A DNA stretch of 23,772 bases from Bacillota bacterium (GTDB taxonomy: Bacteria > Bacillota > Clostridia > Lachnospirales > Lachnospiraceae): assembly GCA_023458035.1 (NCBI GenBank), contig JAEXAX010000022.1, positions 1-23,772 on the forward strand, read 5' to 3'. Below the pieces are notes generated by a model, which saw only the letters and a list, made by a program, of their open reading frames with translations, ran no database searches and had not been told where the DNA came from. Below are positions 13,077 through 21,228 of this stretch, piece by piece. Position 1 is the stretch's first letter, and each line of letters begins with the position of its first letter. A program made the translations under genes and the position numbers.

Positions 13077-13706
13077 ATGAAGAAACGAACAAAAGAGATA
13101 CTGGAGCGCTTTGACGCTGTGTACGGCACCAAGCCGGTCTGCTACCTGCATTATCATACGCCATGGCAGCTGCTGGTAGCGACCATGCTGAGCGCCCAGT
13201 GTACGGATGATAATGTCAACCGGGTGACGGTTACTTTGTTTCAAAAATATGACAGTTTGGAGAGGTTGGCAGCGGCTGATTTAAGCGAGCTGGAGCAGGA
13301 TATCCGCAGCATCGGTCTGTTTCGCAGCAAGGCCAAGAACATCTTGGCCACCGCCGGTCTGCTGCTGACCGGCCACGGCGGTGAGCTGCCGTCGGATATT
13401 GATGCGTTGGTGGAGCTGCCGGGGGTCGGGCGTAAGACCGCCAATGTAGTCAGAACCCATATTTTCAAAATCCCCAGTGTAGTGGTGGATACCCATGTGA
13501 AGCGGATAGCCGGAAAGCTGAAGCTGACTAAGGAAGCAGATCCGGTGAAGATTGAGCATGAGCTGATGAAGGAGATTCCGGAGGATCATTGGAGCCTGAT
13601 CAATACCCAGTTCATTGCCTTTGGCCGGACTATTTGCCAGGCCCGATCACCGAAATGCGAACTCTGCTTTGTACGGGAGTATTGTAAGGAAGGAAAGAAG
13701 AAGTGA
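13077..13706 (+). CDS. nth: Endonuclease III (DNA glycosylase/AP lyase)
   Basis: 209 residues, matching the family length. The helix-hairpin-helix LPGVGRKTANVV contains the catalytic Lys120, and the catalytic Asp is Asp138 in VVDTHVKRI; the numbering coincides with the Escherichia coli enzyme. The C-terminal [4Fe-4S] cluster ligands are Cys187, Cys194, Cys197 and Cys203 in the pattern C-x6-C-x2-C-x5-C. It excises oxidised pyrimidines and nicks abasic sites in base excision repair. It lies 39 bases after the radical SAM gene with its own AGGGGAAG ribosome site, and its stop overlaps the start of the exonuclease gene, so the two are likely co-translated. Confidence 0.96.
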   Translation: MKKRTKEILERFDAVYGTKPVCYLHYHTPWQLLVATMLSAQCTDDNVNRVTVTLFQKYDSLERLAAADLSELEQDIRSIGLFRSKAKNILATAGLLLTGHGGELPSDIDALVELPGVGRKTANVVRTHIFKIPSVVVDTHVKRIAGKLKLTKEADPVKIEHELMKEIPEDHWSLINTQFIAFGRTICQARSPKCELCFVREYCKEGKKK

Positions 13707-14422
13707 TGATGCGTTCATATGTGGCGGTTGATCTGGAAACCACCGGCTGCGCCGGCAGCCGTGACTGGATTTTGGAGATCGGAGCCATTAGGATCGAGGA
13801 GGGGGAAGAGGCAGACAGTTTTTCCAACCTGCTGCGGGTGCCGGTGCAGATTCCGCCGGAGATCCAGGAGCTGACCGGTATCACTCCGCAGATGGCAGCG
13901 GAGGGCATCGATTATCAGGAAGGGGTGAAAAAGCTGTTGGACTTTTGCGGCGACCTGCCGCTGGTCGGTCATAATGTCGGCTTTGATTACAGCTTTATTC
14001 GCCAAGCGGCTCTCAATATGGGGGTGGATTATGCGCCTCTGCTGATGGATACCCTGCAATTGGCCAGAAAGTTGTTGCCGGAATTGCCGAGCAAGCGTTT
14101 AGGCAGCTGTTGTGCTTACTACGGTATTGACATTGCTCAGGCCCATCGGGCTCTGGATGATGCGGTGGCGGCTGCTCATCTGTACGAAGAGCTGGCGCGG
14201 CAGTTCGGGCCGTATCATGAAACATTATTTGAGCCGCGGCCGAAGGGTGTGGCCATGAAACGGCAATCCAAGATTACACCGGCTCAGCTGGATCGGCTGG
14301 TTCAACTGACCGAGCTGCACGGCTTGGAACCCTTGCCTCTGCCACAGCTGTTGACAAAGAATGAGGCCTCCAGGCGAATCGACCAGATCCTGCACATCTA
14401 CGGGCGGCCGGAAGGGAAGTAA
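13706..14422 (+). CDS. DEDDh 3'-5' exonuclease (DnaQ/PolC-like)
   Basis: About 238 residues. The exonuclease motifs are all present: Asp9 and Glu11 in AVDLETTG, Asp94 in GHNVGFDYSF, and His147/Asp152 in HRALDDAVAA. This is the fold of the DNA polymerase III epsilon and PolC proofreading domains. A C-terminal extension (about 175-238, basic then Leu-rich) is not part of the catalytic domain. The start is ambiguous: GTG 13703, ATG 13706 (sharing the nth stop in TGATG) or ATG 13709; I chose 13706. Placement after nth suggests a DNA repair or replication-accuracy role rather than the main replicase proofreader. It ends 7 bases before the next gene. Confidence 0.85.
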   Translation: MMRSYVAVDLETTGCAGSRDWILEIGAIRIEEGEEADSFSNLLRVPVQIPPEIQELTGITPQMAAEGIDYQEGVKKLLDFCGDLPLVGHNVGFDYSFIRQAALNMGVDYAPLLMDTLQLARKLLPELPSKRLGSCCAYYGIDIAQAHRALDDAVAAAHLYEELARQFGPYHETLFEPRPKGVAMKRQSKITPAQLDRLVQLTELHGLEPLPLPQLLTKNEASRRIDQILHIYGRPEGK

Positions 14423-14429
14423 ATATAAC

Positions 14430-15164
14430 ATGAAAAAGACAGAAAACAAACAGACGGAAGTGATCAGCGGCAGTGTGGCCCAGGCAGCGGACCGCTATGC
14501 CATTGATGCACTGGGGATCTCATCTTTGAAGCTGATGCGGCGGGCCTCGCAGGCAGTGGCCGATCATGTGGTAAGGCAGGTATTGCCAAAAACCGGGCTG
14601 CGTCCGGTGCTGGTGCTGGCCGGTATGGGTAATAACGGTGCCGATGGTTTATGTATCGCCCGTTTGCTGCAAGCAGCCGGGATCAGTGTACAGGTGGTGC
14701 TCTGCGGCAACCTGCTGTCAGCCAGCTGGGAATGTCTGCATCAGCTGAGTGAGTGCCGAAAAAATAAGGTGCCGCTGGCGGCCTACCGGCCGAGCGGCAG
14801 CGGAGCATACGGTAGTGGATCGGACTGTCAATGGCCGGACGGAGCGATTCTGATTGATGCCCTGTTTGGCGTCGGTTTGAACCGGGCAGTCAGAGGACAA
14901 TATGAGGTCTGTATCCGGGAGATGGCCAGGCAGCGCTTTGTTTACCGTATTGCGGTGGATATTCCGTCGGGAATCCATGCGGATAGCGGGGCCGTGATGG
15001 GGATAGCCCTGCCGGCCGACGAAACGGTAACCATCGGCCGGCTCAAGAGTGGATTGCTGACCGGCAGCGGACCGCAATATGCTGGGAAATTGACTGTCAG
15101 AAGGATCGGGATTCCGGCTGTCGCTTATCAGAAAGCACTTGCAAGTCTTAGTAAAACAGTCTAA
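14430..15164 (+). CDS. nnrE: NAD(P)H-hydrate epimerase (YjeF N-terminal domain)
   Basis: 244 residues. The YjeF_N Rossmann-like fold is shown by SSLKLMRRASQAVADHV, the nucleotide loop AGMGNNGADGL, IDALFGVGLNRAVRG with the catalytic-region Asp, and AVDIPSGIHADSG. It interconverts R- and S-NADHX so that the dehydratase can repair hydrated NAD(P)H. In many bacteria this domain is fused to the NnrD kinase-like dehydratase; here it stands alone and no nnrD is visible. The nucleotide loop has Ala where the usual motif is NNGGDG. I chose ATG 14430 (AGGGAAG upstream) over an in-frame codon inside the preceding gene. The residues around 115-140 are Ser/Gly-rich and may be a family-variable loop. Confidence 0.88.
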   Translation: MKKTENKQTEVISGSVAQAADRYAIDALGISSLKLMRRASQAVADHVVRQVLPKTGLRPVLVLAGMGNNGADGLCIARLLQAAGISVQVVLCGNLLSASWECLHQLSECRKNKVPLAAYRPSGSGAYGSGSDCQWPDGAILIDALFGVGLNRAVRGQYEVCIREMARQRFVYRIAVDIPSGIHADSGAVMGIALPADETVTIGRLKSGLLTGSGPQYAGKLTVRRIGIPAVAYQKALASLSKTV

Positions 15165-15210
15165 GATGAATGATAAGCAGAAGTTTGCTGTGAGAAAGGA
15201 AATGAGTATC

Positions 15211-15309
15211 ATGAAGAAAAATATGAGAAGACGGGCGATGGCCTGGTTTATGGTTGCCATCATGGTGGCAGCGATGATCGTTCCGTTGATATTGAACCTA
15301 CTCCGTTAA
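15211..15309 (+). CDS. 32-residue single-pass membrane miniprotein
   Basis: A short frame of 32 codons: basic N-terminus MKKNMRRRAMAW, then one hydrophobic helix of about 18 residues (FMVAIMVAAMIVPLILNLL), ending LR. GAAAGGA lies 10 bases upstream of ATG 15211; in-frame ATGs at 15166 and 15202 have worse spacing. It sits between nnrE and the VanW-family gene with 48-base gaps, in the same direction, so it is probably co-transcribed. Its composition resembles small DUF-type membrane peptides of Gram-positive bacteria, but I do not recognise the family. Function unknown. Confidence 0.6.
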   Translation: MKKNMRRRAMAWFMVAIMVAAMIVPLILNLLR

Positions 15310-15357
15310 GCCGAACCGGACCGACTGACGGAATCCCTTAGTATATAGGAGTGACAG

Positions 15358-16965
15358 ATGAAGAAAATGCGAGCATTGTGTATGTCATTGTCGGTGCTGG
15401 CTTTGTTGCTCGGTTCCGCAGGTGTGGCACAGGCGGGCGAGATGAAAGCCAAAGCGGGCGTGACCGTAAACGGCCAGGATGTGACCGGTTTGACAGCAGA
15501 GGGCATCAAACAGGTGATTGCTGTGCATATGCAGGACTTGGGGGCCCGTACCTTTACCATCAAGGGCGGTGAGGGCAAGAGCTTGACTCCGTCATTGACC
15601 GAGCTGGGCTTGCTCGAGGATGAGCAGACATTGGCGGAGGAAATCCTGCGGCTGGGTAATGTCGGAAATATCATTCAAAGATTTAAGGAAGAGACAGATA
15701 TCAAGACCAAGGGAAAAGCCTATACGACGGCTGTTTCCATCGATGAAAAAAAGTTAACCGACTATCTGACCGCTCATGCGACAGAGCTGGGAACGGAAAA
15801 GAAGGACGGAAGCATGAGTATCGGCGAAGGCGGAGCTTTTGTTCGCACTCCGGGTATCGACGGAACCAAGGCGGATGTAGAAAAGACCAAGGTTCTGCTC
15901 ATCAATGCGCTGAAGCAGGCTAACAGTAAAGATTTTAAGGCGGAGCTGTCGGCCGAGATGATCGTCGATCCGGCCAGAGGAAAGGCTGAGGAGCTGGCCA
16001 AGGTGAAGGATGCCCTTGGCAGCTTCAGTTCTAATTATGACATCGGCAGCGTGACGGATGTCAATGTGTCCCGTGCCAGCAATTTGTCCAATGGCAAACT
16101 GTTGTATCCGGGTGAGACAATGTCCTTTGCCTCCTGTATCATGCCGTTTACCTATGAAAACGGCTATACCTCGGGCGGCGCCTATATAGACGGACGGATC
16201 GAGCAGGTGATCGCCGGCGGTATCTGTCAGACTTCATCGACCGCCTATATGGCGGCCATGTATGCCGAGCTGGAGATCGTGGAGCGACATCAGCACAGCC
16301 ATCTGGTGCAGTCCGTACCGCTTAGTATGGATTCAACCATCACGGATGGCGGAGGCCTCGATCTGAAAATTAAAAATAATACTGCTGCCCCTATTTTTAT
16401 GGTTTCAACCGTGGGCGGCGGCACTTTAAATTATACCTTCTACGGTCAGGAGACCAGGCCGGCCAACCGTAAGGTGGAATATTCGGCTGTGAAGATCGAT
16501 GAGTGGGCGCCCAAGGGCAATAAAGTCAGCGTCGATACCTCGTTGGCGCTGGGCAGCACCAGAGAGATCGGTCACAGCTTTAACGGCTACACCTATCAGC
16601 TGTGGAAGACAGTGACGGTGGATGGCAAGCAGACAGAAAACAACATGCTCTATCAGAACACCTATGCTCCTTTGGAAGGCGGTATCGCAGTCGGTGCAGC
16701 CGGCGCCAATTCGGAAGAAGTGGCTAAGATGGAAGCAGCCCGCTCCGGTGGCGTATCAGCCGTACAGGCGGTGGCCAGCGAGGTAGAAAAGCGGATCGCT
16801 GAGGACGAGCGCAAAAAGGCTGAGGCTGATAAGAAGAAGGCTGAGGAGGAGAAGAAAAAGAAGGAAACAGAAGAGAAAAAGAAGGCAGGAGAGCAACAAA
16901 AGGAGCCGGAAACAAATCCGGAGTCTAAACCGGAGGATACAACATCTTCTGCTACGACACCGTAA
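15358..16965 (+). CDS. VanW-family exported protein with charged C-terminal tail
   Basis: 535 residues. A signal peptide (KKMRALC, hydrophobic core, cleavage near VAQA-GEM at residue 26) is followed by a region with the style of the peptidoglycan-binding (YoaR-like) domain (VTVNGQDVTGLTAEGIKQVI). The VanW domain spans about residues 225-365, with SSNYDIGSV, LYPGETMSFA, YIDGRIEQVIAGGICQTSS and HSHLVQSVP. The last 65 residues are a Lys/Glu/Ala-rich likely coiled coil, then a Pro/Thr/Ser tail. VanW proteins are linked to cell-envelope functions, with biochemistry unclear; no van cluster is present, so no glycopeptide-resistance role is suggested. It lacks an LPXTG signal and has no C-terminal membrane segment. 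AGGAG precedes the ATG. It closes the long plus-strand run. Confidence 0.86.
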   Translation: MKKMRALCMSLSVLALLLGSAGVAQAGEMKAKAGVTVNGQDVTGLTAEGIKQVIAVHMQDLGARTFTIKGGEGKSLTPSLTELGLLEDEQTLAEEILRLGNVGNIIQRFKEETDIKTKGKAYTTAVSIDEKKLTDYLTAHATELGTEKKDGSMSIGEGGAFVRTPGIDGTKADVEKTKVLLINALKQANSKDFKAELSAEMIVDPARGKAEELAKVKDALGSFSSNYDIGSVTDVNVSRASNLSNGKLLYPGETMSFASCIMPFTYENGYTSGGAYIDGRIEQVIAGGICQTSSTAYMAAMYAELEIVERHQHSHLVQSVPLSMDSTITDGGGLDLKIKNNTAAPIFMVSTVGGGTLNYTFYGQETRPANRKVEYSAVKIDEWAPKGNKVSVDTSLALGSTREIGHSFNGYTYQLWKTVTVDGKQTENNMLYQNTYAPLEGGIAVGAAGANSEEVAKMEAARSGGVSAVQAVASEVEKRIAEDERKKAEADKKKAEEEKKKKETEEKKKAGEQQKEPETNPESKPEDTTSSATTP

Positions 16966-16996
16966 ACCGAACGGCAGGAACAAAAGAGAAAACCGG

Positions 16997-17027
16997 AAAC
17001 CCCTTGGGAGATATCCTCGGGGTTTTT
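16997..17027 (+). terminator. Intrinsic terminator after the VanW-family gene
   Basis: AAACCCC (16997-17003) pairs with GGGGTTT (17019-17025), with a 15-base interior that can pair further, followed by TT and C. Confidence 0.8.
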
Positions 17028-17098
17028 CGTTTGAGATGGTGCAGCATTTGCACAATTGGCACAGCGGGAGACCGGAGCCGCGGCCGGGAAAGAGGGAT

Positions 17099-18130
17099 AT
17101 GCAAAGAGGAGAAGTCAATCGGGCGGTAGAGCGCCGCACCGTACAAAAAGAGATCCACGGGTCATACAAGGCCTACGACAGACCACTGGTCAGCCGTTTG
17201 CGGCCGGTTCAGACGGAAGAGGACGTCTGTCAGCTGTTTGAGGAGATATTGGGGGCCATGCTGGCCAAGCAGGCCGTGGTACATACAGTAACAGCTGCTT
17301 TGACGGTACCGCCGGCCATCGAGGAAACTCAGCTGCGCAGCCTGATGCGGTACATCGATACCGCCCTGGCTCTATATGACTGGAAGCTGGCCGATCTGCA
17401 GGTGCGGACGGACAGAGAAATTCGGGTGGATGAAGAGAGACAGGCGGACACTGAGAAAGAGTTTCGGGCCGCCGTTTTCGGACTACTGGCGGTCTCGGCG
17501 GCCGGAACACCACTGTCAGTAGAAGAAAGACAAAGCGCAGACGGACAGGCGGAGGGCGAAGCCCGGGTGCTGCTGGTCGGTTATCCCGGAGCGGCCGGCG
17601 TCAAGCGTCTTTATCAAGGACTGTGCGCGCAGGGGCTGGGAGAGTTTCACGGTAGCCGGGTAATCGGCGAGCGTTTGCATGAAGCAGACACCACAGCGGC
17701 CGGTCGGTCGGTTGTAAAGTTGGTGCAGACGGCCGGCCGGCTGCGAATCAAGATAGCAGCTTGGCCGCTTGGGGAGGGCGGTCTGTTTACCGCCCTGTAT
17801 GACCTGGCCCACAGTCAGAACAGAGGCATGCAGATTGAATTGCCGGAGGTGCCGGTGACGGCCGCCACGGTGGCACTGTGCGAAAGGGAAGCGCTTGATC
17901 CTTATCGGCTGTGGTCAAACGGAAGCTATCTGCTGGTGACAGAGGATGCGGCAGCAGTCATCGACCGGATCGGCGAGCAGGCCGCCGACTGGCCTTGGCC
18001 GGTAACGGTGATCGGTCGGATTACAGCAGAAGGCGGCCTTTGTCTGCGGCGGGCGCGCTCACAGAGCAGTATAGAAAAACCGGCGATTGATGAGCTGTAT
18101 CGCTGGGAGGAGGAAAAAAGAAAGAGATGA
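17099..18130 (+). CDS. Degenerate AIR-synthase-like (PurM/HypE family) protein
   Basis: 343 residues. The C-terminal half matches the AIRS_C domain seen in PurM, ThiL and HypE relatives: GGLFTALYDLAHSQ (about 228-240), LPEVPVTAATVALCEREALDPY (248-269), then LWSNGSYLLVT. The N-terminus aligns in style with the Clostridia AIR-synthase-related proteins (MQRGEVNRAVERRTVQKEIH resembles their opening), which fixes the start at ATG 17099 with GGGAAAGAGGG upstream. However, the ATP/metal motif GVGEDAA of active members is missing, and the GGHTE-like segment is ADLQVRTD. It is probably a catalytically dead or repurposed paralogue. It overlaps trmL by four bases (ATGA), so they are co-translated. Confidence 0.72.
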   Translation: MQRGEVNRAVERRTVQKEIHGSYKAYDRPLVSRLRPVQTEEDVCQLFEEILGAMLAKQAVVHTVTAALTVPPAIEETQLRSLMRYIDTALALYDWKLADLQVRTDREIRVDEERQADTEKEFRAAVFGLLAVSAAGTPLSVEERQSADGQAEGEARVLLVGYPGAAGVKRLYQGLCAQGLGEFHGSRVIGERLHEADTTAAGRSVVKLVQTAGRLRIKIAAWPLGEGGLFTALYDLAHSQNRGMQIELPEVPVTAATVALCEREALDPYRLWSNGSYLLVTEDAAAVIDRIGEQAADWPWPVTVIGRITAEGGLCLRRARSQSSIEKPAIDELYRWEEEKRKR

Positions 18131-18618
18131 ATATCGTATTATTAGAGCCGGAGATTCCCGGCAATACCGGAAACATTGGCCGAACCTGTGTGGCTACCGG
18201 CGCCACCTTGCATCTGATCGAGCCGCTGGGCTTTCATTTGACGGAGAAAAATATCAAACGGTCCGGTATGGACTATTGGCAGGATTTGGATGTCAGACGG
18301 TATATGAATTTTGAAGCCTTTTTACGGGAGGCCAAGCCGAAGCGTATCTGGATGGCGACAACCAAGGCGCCGCAGACCTATACTGAGGCGGAATTTGCTG
18401 AGGATGACTACATCATGTTCGGCAAGGAGAGCGCCGGTATTCCGGAGGAGATCCTGCTGGAACACCGGGAGACCTGTATCCGGATTCCGATGCTTCCGTC
18501 TATTCGTTCATTGAATTTGTCAAATTCGGTAGCCATCGTGCTGTATGAGGCCCTGCGCCAGCAGGATTTTGCCAGCTTTCAGAGGGCCGGCCGGCTGACC
18601 AAATACGAGTGGAAATAG
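18127..18618 (+). CDS. trmL: tRNA (cytidine(34)-2'-O)-methyltransferase TrmL
   Basis: 163 residues, the standard length for this small SPOUT (alpha/beta-knot) methyltransferase. Motifs are PEIPGNTGNIGRTC (residues 8-21), GKESAGIPEEIL and the knot IPMLPSIRSLNLSNSVAIV. It methylates the wobble 2'-OH of tRNA-Leu isoacceptors using SAM in the cytosol. It follows the AIR-synthase-like gene with an ATGA overlap; the overlap arrangement implies shared translation, though no functional link is known to me. A 19-base gap separates it from the converging mutS2. Confidence 0.95.
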   Translation: MNIVLLEPEIPGNTGNIGRTCVATGATLHLIEPLGFHLTEKNIKRSGMDYWQDLDVRRYMNFEAFLREAKPKRIWMATTKAPQTYTEAEFAEDDYIMFGKESAGIPEEILLEHRETCIRIPMLPSIRSLNLSNSVAIVLYEALRQQDFASFQRAGRLTKYEWK

Positions 18619-18637
18619 ACTGCCTGCCGGTACGGTC

Positions 18638-21058
18638 TTAGTTATCCTTGAATTCGACTACGGTTACACCGCTGTCACCTTCGCCGAAGACGCCGTCACG
18701 GAAGCTTTTGATATAGGGCAGACGCTTGAGATGCTTTTGAATAGCTTGACGCAGCTTTCCGGTACCCTTGCCGTGAACGACGCGAACCGGAGAGAGGTGA
18801 GCCAGATAGGCGTCATCCAGATATTTATCGAGGGCCGGCAGAGCCTCATCAACCGTTCTGCCGAGCAGATTGATTTCCGGCGCTACCTGCATGGATTTGC
18901 CGAAGCGCATGGAGCCGACATGAGTCTTGGTTTTTTCCTTTTTCAGACGGCCGGAGGCAGCTTCATCCGGGATCAGGATCATATCTTTCAATGAGACCTT
19001 TTCTTTCAAGATGCCCATCTGGACGAAGACCATACCCTTGCTGTCCGGTGTGGAGGTGATGATACCGGTCAGACCGGCTGATAAGACCTTCACCTTATCG
19101 CCGACATGGATCTCTTCGCGGGACAGACCCTTGGTTTCCGGGGTGAGCTTCGGTTTTTGCGCGGCAGCTTTGGCTCTGGTGGCGTCCATCTTCTGCCGCA
19201 GGGCGGTACGCTTGCTCTCCATTTCTTTCATGGAGGGAGCGGATTTGCCGTATTTGTGGAAGTCGGCGATGGTGCGGTCGGCCAGTTCCTTGGCATCGGC
19301 CAGCATAGCCAGTGCCTGTTGCTTGGCGTCCTCCAGGATACGCTGCTTTTGTTCCTCGATTTTCTGTAAGCGCTCTGACAGCTTGGAGTCGGCTTCCTTG
19401 GCTCGGCGATGCAGGATGTCGATATCCGCTTCCTTCTGCTCCAAGGTGAGCCGCTTCTCCTCCAGCTTGGTCAGCAGCTCCTCCAGATTTTCCTGGCTTT
19501 CAGTCAGACGGCTTTTGGCATCATTGATGATTTCGGTCGGCAGTCCGAGGCGGCCGGAGATGGCAAAGGCATTGCTCTTGCCCGGCATACCGGTAATCAG
19601 TCGATAGGTCGGCGACAGGGTATCGACGTCAAATTCGCATCCGGCATTTTCCACGCCTGCTGTGTCCAGGGCATAGACTTTCAACTCACTGTAATGGGTG
19701 GTAGCCATCACGGTGGTGCCGCGTTTATGCAGTTCGTCCAGGATGGCCACCGCCAGAGCCGAACCCTCGATCGGGTCGGTACCGCTGCCAAGCTCATCGA
19801 AGAGTACCAGTGAATCGGCATCGGCCATCCGCATGATGGAAACGATGGTCGTCATATGGGCGGAGAAGGTACTTAAATTTTCCTCAATGCTCTGGTGATC
19901 GCCGATATCGGCAAAGACCTGTGAGAAGAGAGCGATACGGCTGCCCTCGCCGGCCGGAATCAACAGACCGGCCTGCGTCATCAAGGTAAACAGACCGACT
20001 ACCTTTAAGGAGACGGTTTTACCACCGGTATTCGGACCGGTTACTATCAGGAGGGTGTAATCTTGACCGAGGCTGACATTGATCGGTACGACGCTGTCCG
20101 AGTCTAGCAGCGGGTGGCGGCCCTGGCGAATGTCGATCTGTCCGTCGATATTGACCGCCGGGCGGAAGGCCTTCATTTCGAGGGCCAGCTTGCCCTTGGC
20201 AAAGACAAAGTCCAGGTAGCCGATCATTCGGTAGTCATCTTCGATCTCATCCAGATGGGCGGCGGCCGTTTCGGACAGTACGGCCAGGATACGGGTGATT
20301 TCTTCTTCCTCATCTGCCTGCAGGGATTTTAAATCATTATTCAGCTTTACCACTGCCATCGGTTCGATAAAGAGGGTGGCGCCGCTGCCGGATTGATCAT
20401 GGATCATACCGGGGATAGATGAGCGATGCTCCGCTTTGACCGGAATACAGTAGCGGCCGCCGCGGGTGGTGACCAGAGCATCCTGCAGATAGCTCCTGGC
20501 AGCGCCGTTTAGGAAATGTGACAGCTGCTTTTGAATCTGGGCCTGGATGGCATTCATTCGGCGACGGATGTCATGTAGGGCGGGAGAGGCATGGTCGCTG
20601 ACCTCATCGGCCGAGATGACGGCCTGCTCGATGGCCTGCTTCACCGGCGTCAACGGTGTCAGGGCGGCAAAGTAATCGGCCAGGCTGCTCTCCTCGTCAT
20701 CGCCGCCATAATGCTTGACGACAGCGGTCAGAGTGAGCAGCTTTTGGAGCTGCAGCAGCTCGCTGCAGGATAGGATGGCGCCGAGGCGCAGTCTGGAGAG
20801 CAGCGGGAGGTAATCAAAGTCACTGCCGAAGGAGATGTTTCCCTTTTTTAAGAGCAGGGAAAGCGCTTCATTGGTTTCATCCAGGGAATGATTCACTTCA
20901 TACAGAGTGGTGGCCGGGGTCAATGCGGCAGCGTAGCCGCGACCGGACGGTGTAATGGTATATTTCATCAAACGGTCAAGTATGATGTGGAATTCCAGCT
21001 TCTGACAGGTGTGCGCGCTGACGGGCAGTCCCTGCGGCCGGCTCAGATTTTCGTTCAT
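18638..21058 (-). CDS. mutS2: MutS2 endonuclease/ATPase
   Basis: 806 residues. MutS-type core without mismatch-recognition domain I; Walker A GPNTGGKT at 341-348 and Walker B/signature LVLFDELGSGTDPIEGSAL about 80 residues later. A charged coiled coil (about 530-630, with GLPTEIINDAK then LEELLTKLEEKR) leads to a C-terminal Smr domain (about 727-806, with VVHGKGTGKLRQAI). The usual LDLRG motif of the Smr domain is INLLG here. MutS2 resolves recombination intermediates or, as RqcU, acts on collided ribosomes; which role applies here is not visible. AAAGGAG precedes ATG 21058. It is divergent from yhaM, sharing about 170 bases with overlapping promoters. Confidence 0.95.
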   Translation of the reverse strand: MNENLSRPQGLPVSAHTCQKLEFHIILDRLMKYTITPSGRGYAAALTPATTLYEVNHSLDETNEALSLLLKKGNISFGSDFDYLPLLSRLRLGAILSCSELLQLQKLLTLTAVVKHYGGDDEESSLADYFAALTPLTPVKQAIEQAVISADEVSDHASPALHDIRRRMNAIQAQIQKQLSHFLNGAARSYLQDALVTTRGGRYCIPVKAEHRSSIPGMIHDQSGSGATLFIEPMAVVKLNNDLKSLQADEEEEITRILAVLSETAAAHLDEIEDDYRMIGYLDFVFAKGKLALEMKAFRPAVNIDGQIDIRQGRHPLLDSDSVVPINVSLGQDYTLLIVTGPNTGGKTVSLKVVGLFTLMTQAGLLIPAGEGSRIALFSQVFADIGDHQSIEENLSTFSAHMTTIVSIMRMADADSLVLFDELGSGTDPIEGSALAVAILDELHKRGTTVMATTHYSELKVYALDTAGVENAGCEFDVDTLSPTYRLITGMPGKSNAFAISGRLGLPTEIINDAKSRLTESQENLEELLTKLEEKRLTLEQKEADIDILHRRAKEADSKLSERLQKIEEQKQRILEDAKQQALAMLADAKELADRTIADFHKYGKSAPSMKEMESKRTALRQKMDATRAKAAAQKPKLTPETKGLSREEIHVGDKVKVLSAGLTGIITSTPDSKGMVFVQMGILKEKVSLKDMILIPDEAASGRLKKEKTKTHVGSMRFGKSMQVAPEINLLGRTVDEALPALDKYLDDAYLAHLSPVRVVHGKGTGKLRQAIQKHLKRLPYIKSFRDGVFGEGDSGVTVVEFKDN

Positions 21059-21107
21059 AAGCTTAACTCCTTTGCGATCTCATTGGACAAAAGATATCTC
21101 ACTGCTT

Positions 21108-21136
21108 ATTCTACAAGAAAAAGGGCGGCTTGAAAA
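21108..21136 (-). promoter_or_regulatory. Possible mutS2 promoter
   Basis: On the minus strand, -35 TTTTCA (21136-21131), 17 bases, -10 TAGAAT (21113-21108). The -35 is weak, so this is tentative. Confidence 0.35.
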
Positions 21137-21146
21137 GGAAAAAACT

Positions 21147-21175
21147 TTGCTGTCAACGGATGCCTATGGTATAGT
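21147..21175 (+). promoter_or_regulatory. Predicted yhaM promoter (extended -10)
   Basis: TTGCTG (21147-21152), a 17-base spacer, then TGGTATAGT (21167-21175), an extended -10. Its -35 region is also TTGACAGCAA on the other strand, so the two divergent promoters lie close together. Confidence 0.6.
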
Positions 21176-21198
21176 GAAAGGAAAGAAACGAAGGATCG

Positions 21199-21212
21199 GC
21201 CGCCGAAGCGGC
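21199..21212 (+). promoter_or_regulatory. Small hairpin in the yhaM leader
   Basis: GCCGC-CGAA-GCGGC, a 5-bp GC-only stem with a CGAA loop, ending just before the GAAGGGGA ribosome site (about 21216-21223). It could modulate ribosome access or mRNA stability. Confidence 0.3.
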
Positions 21213-21228
21213 TTAGAAGGGGAAATAC

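Noticed and set aside
12682..13164. 160-codon minus-strand frame over the end of the radical SAM gene
   Set aside because: Shadow frame; the plus-strand gene and nth explain the region.
18927..19607. 226-codon plus-strand frame inside mutS2
   Set aside because: Ser-rich antisense shadow of the coiled-coil part of mutS2.
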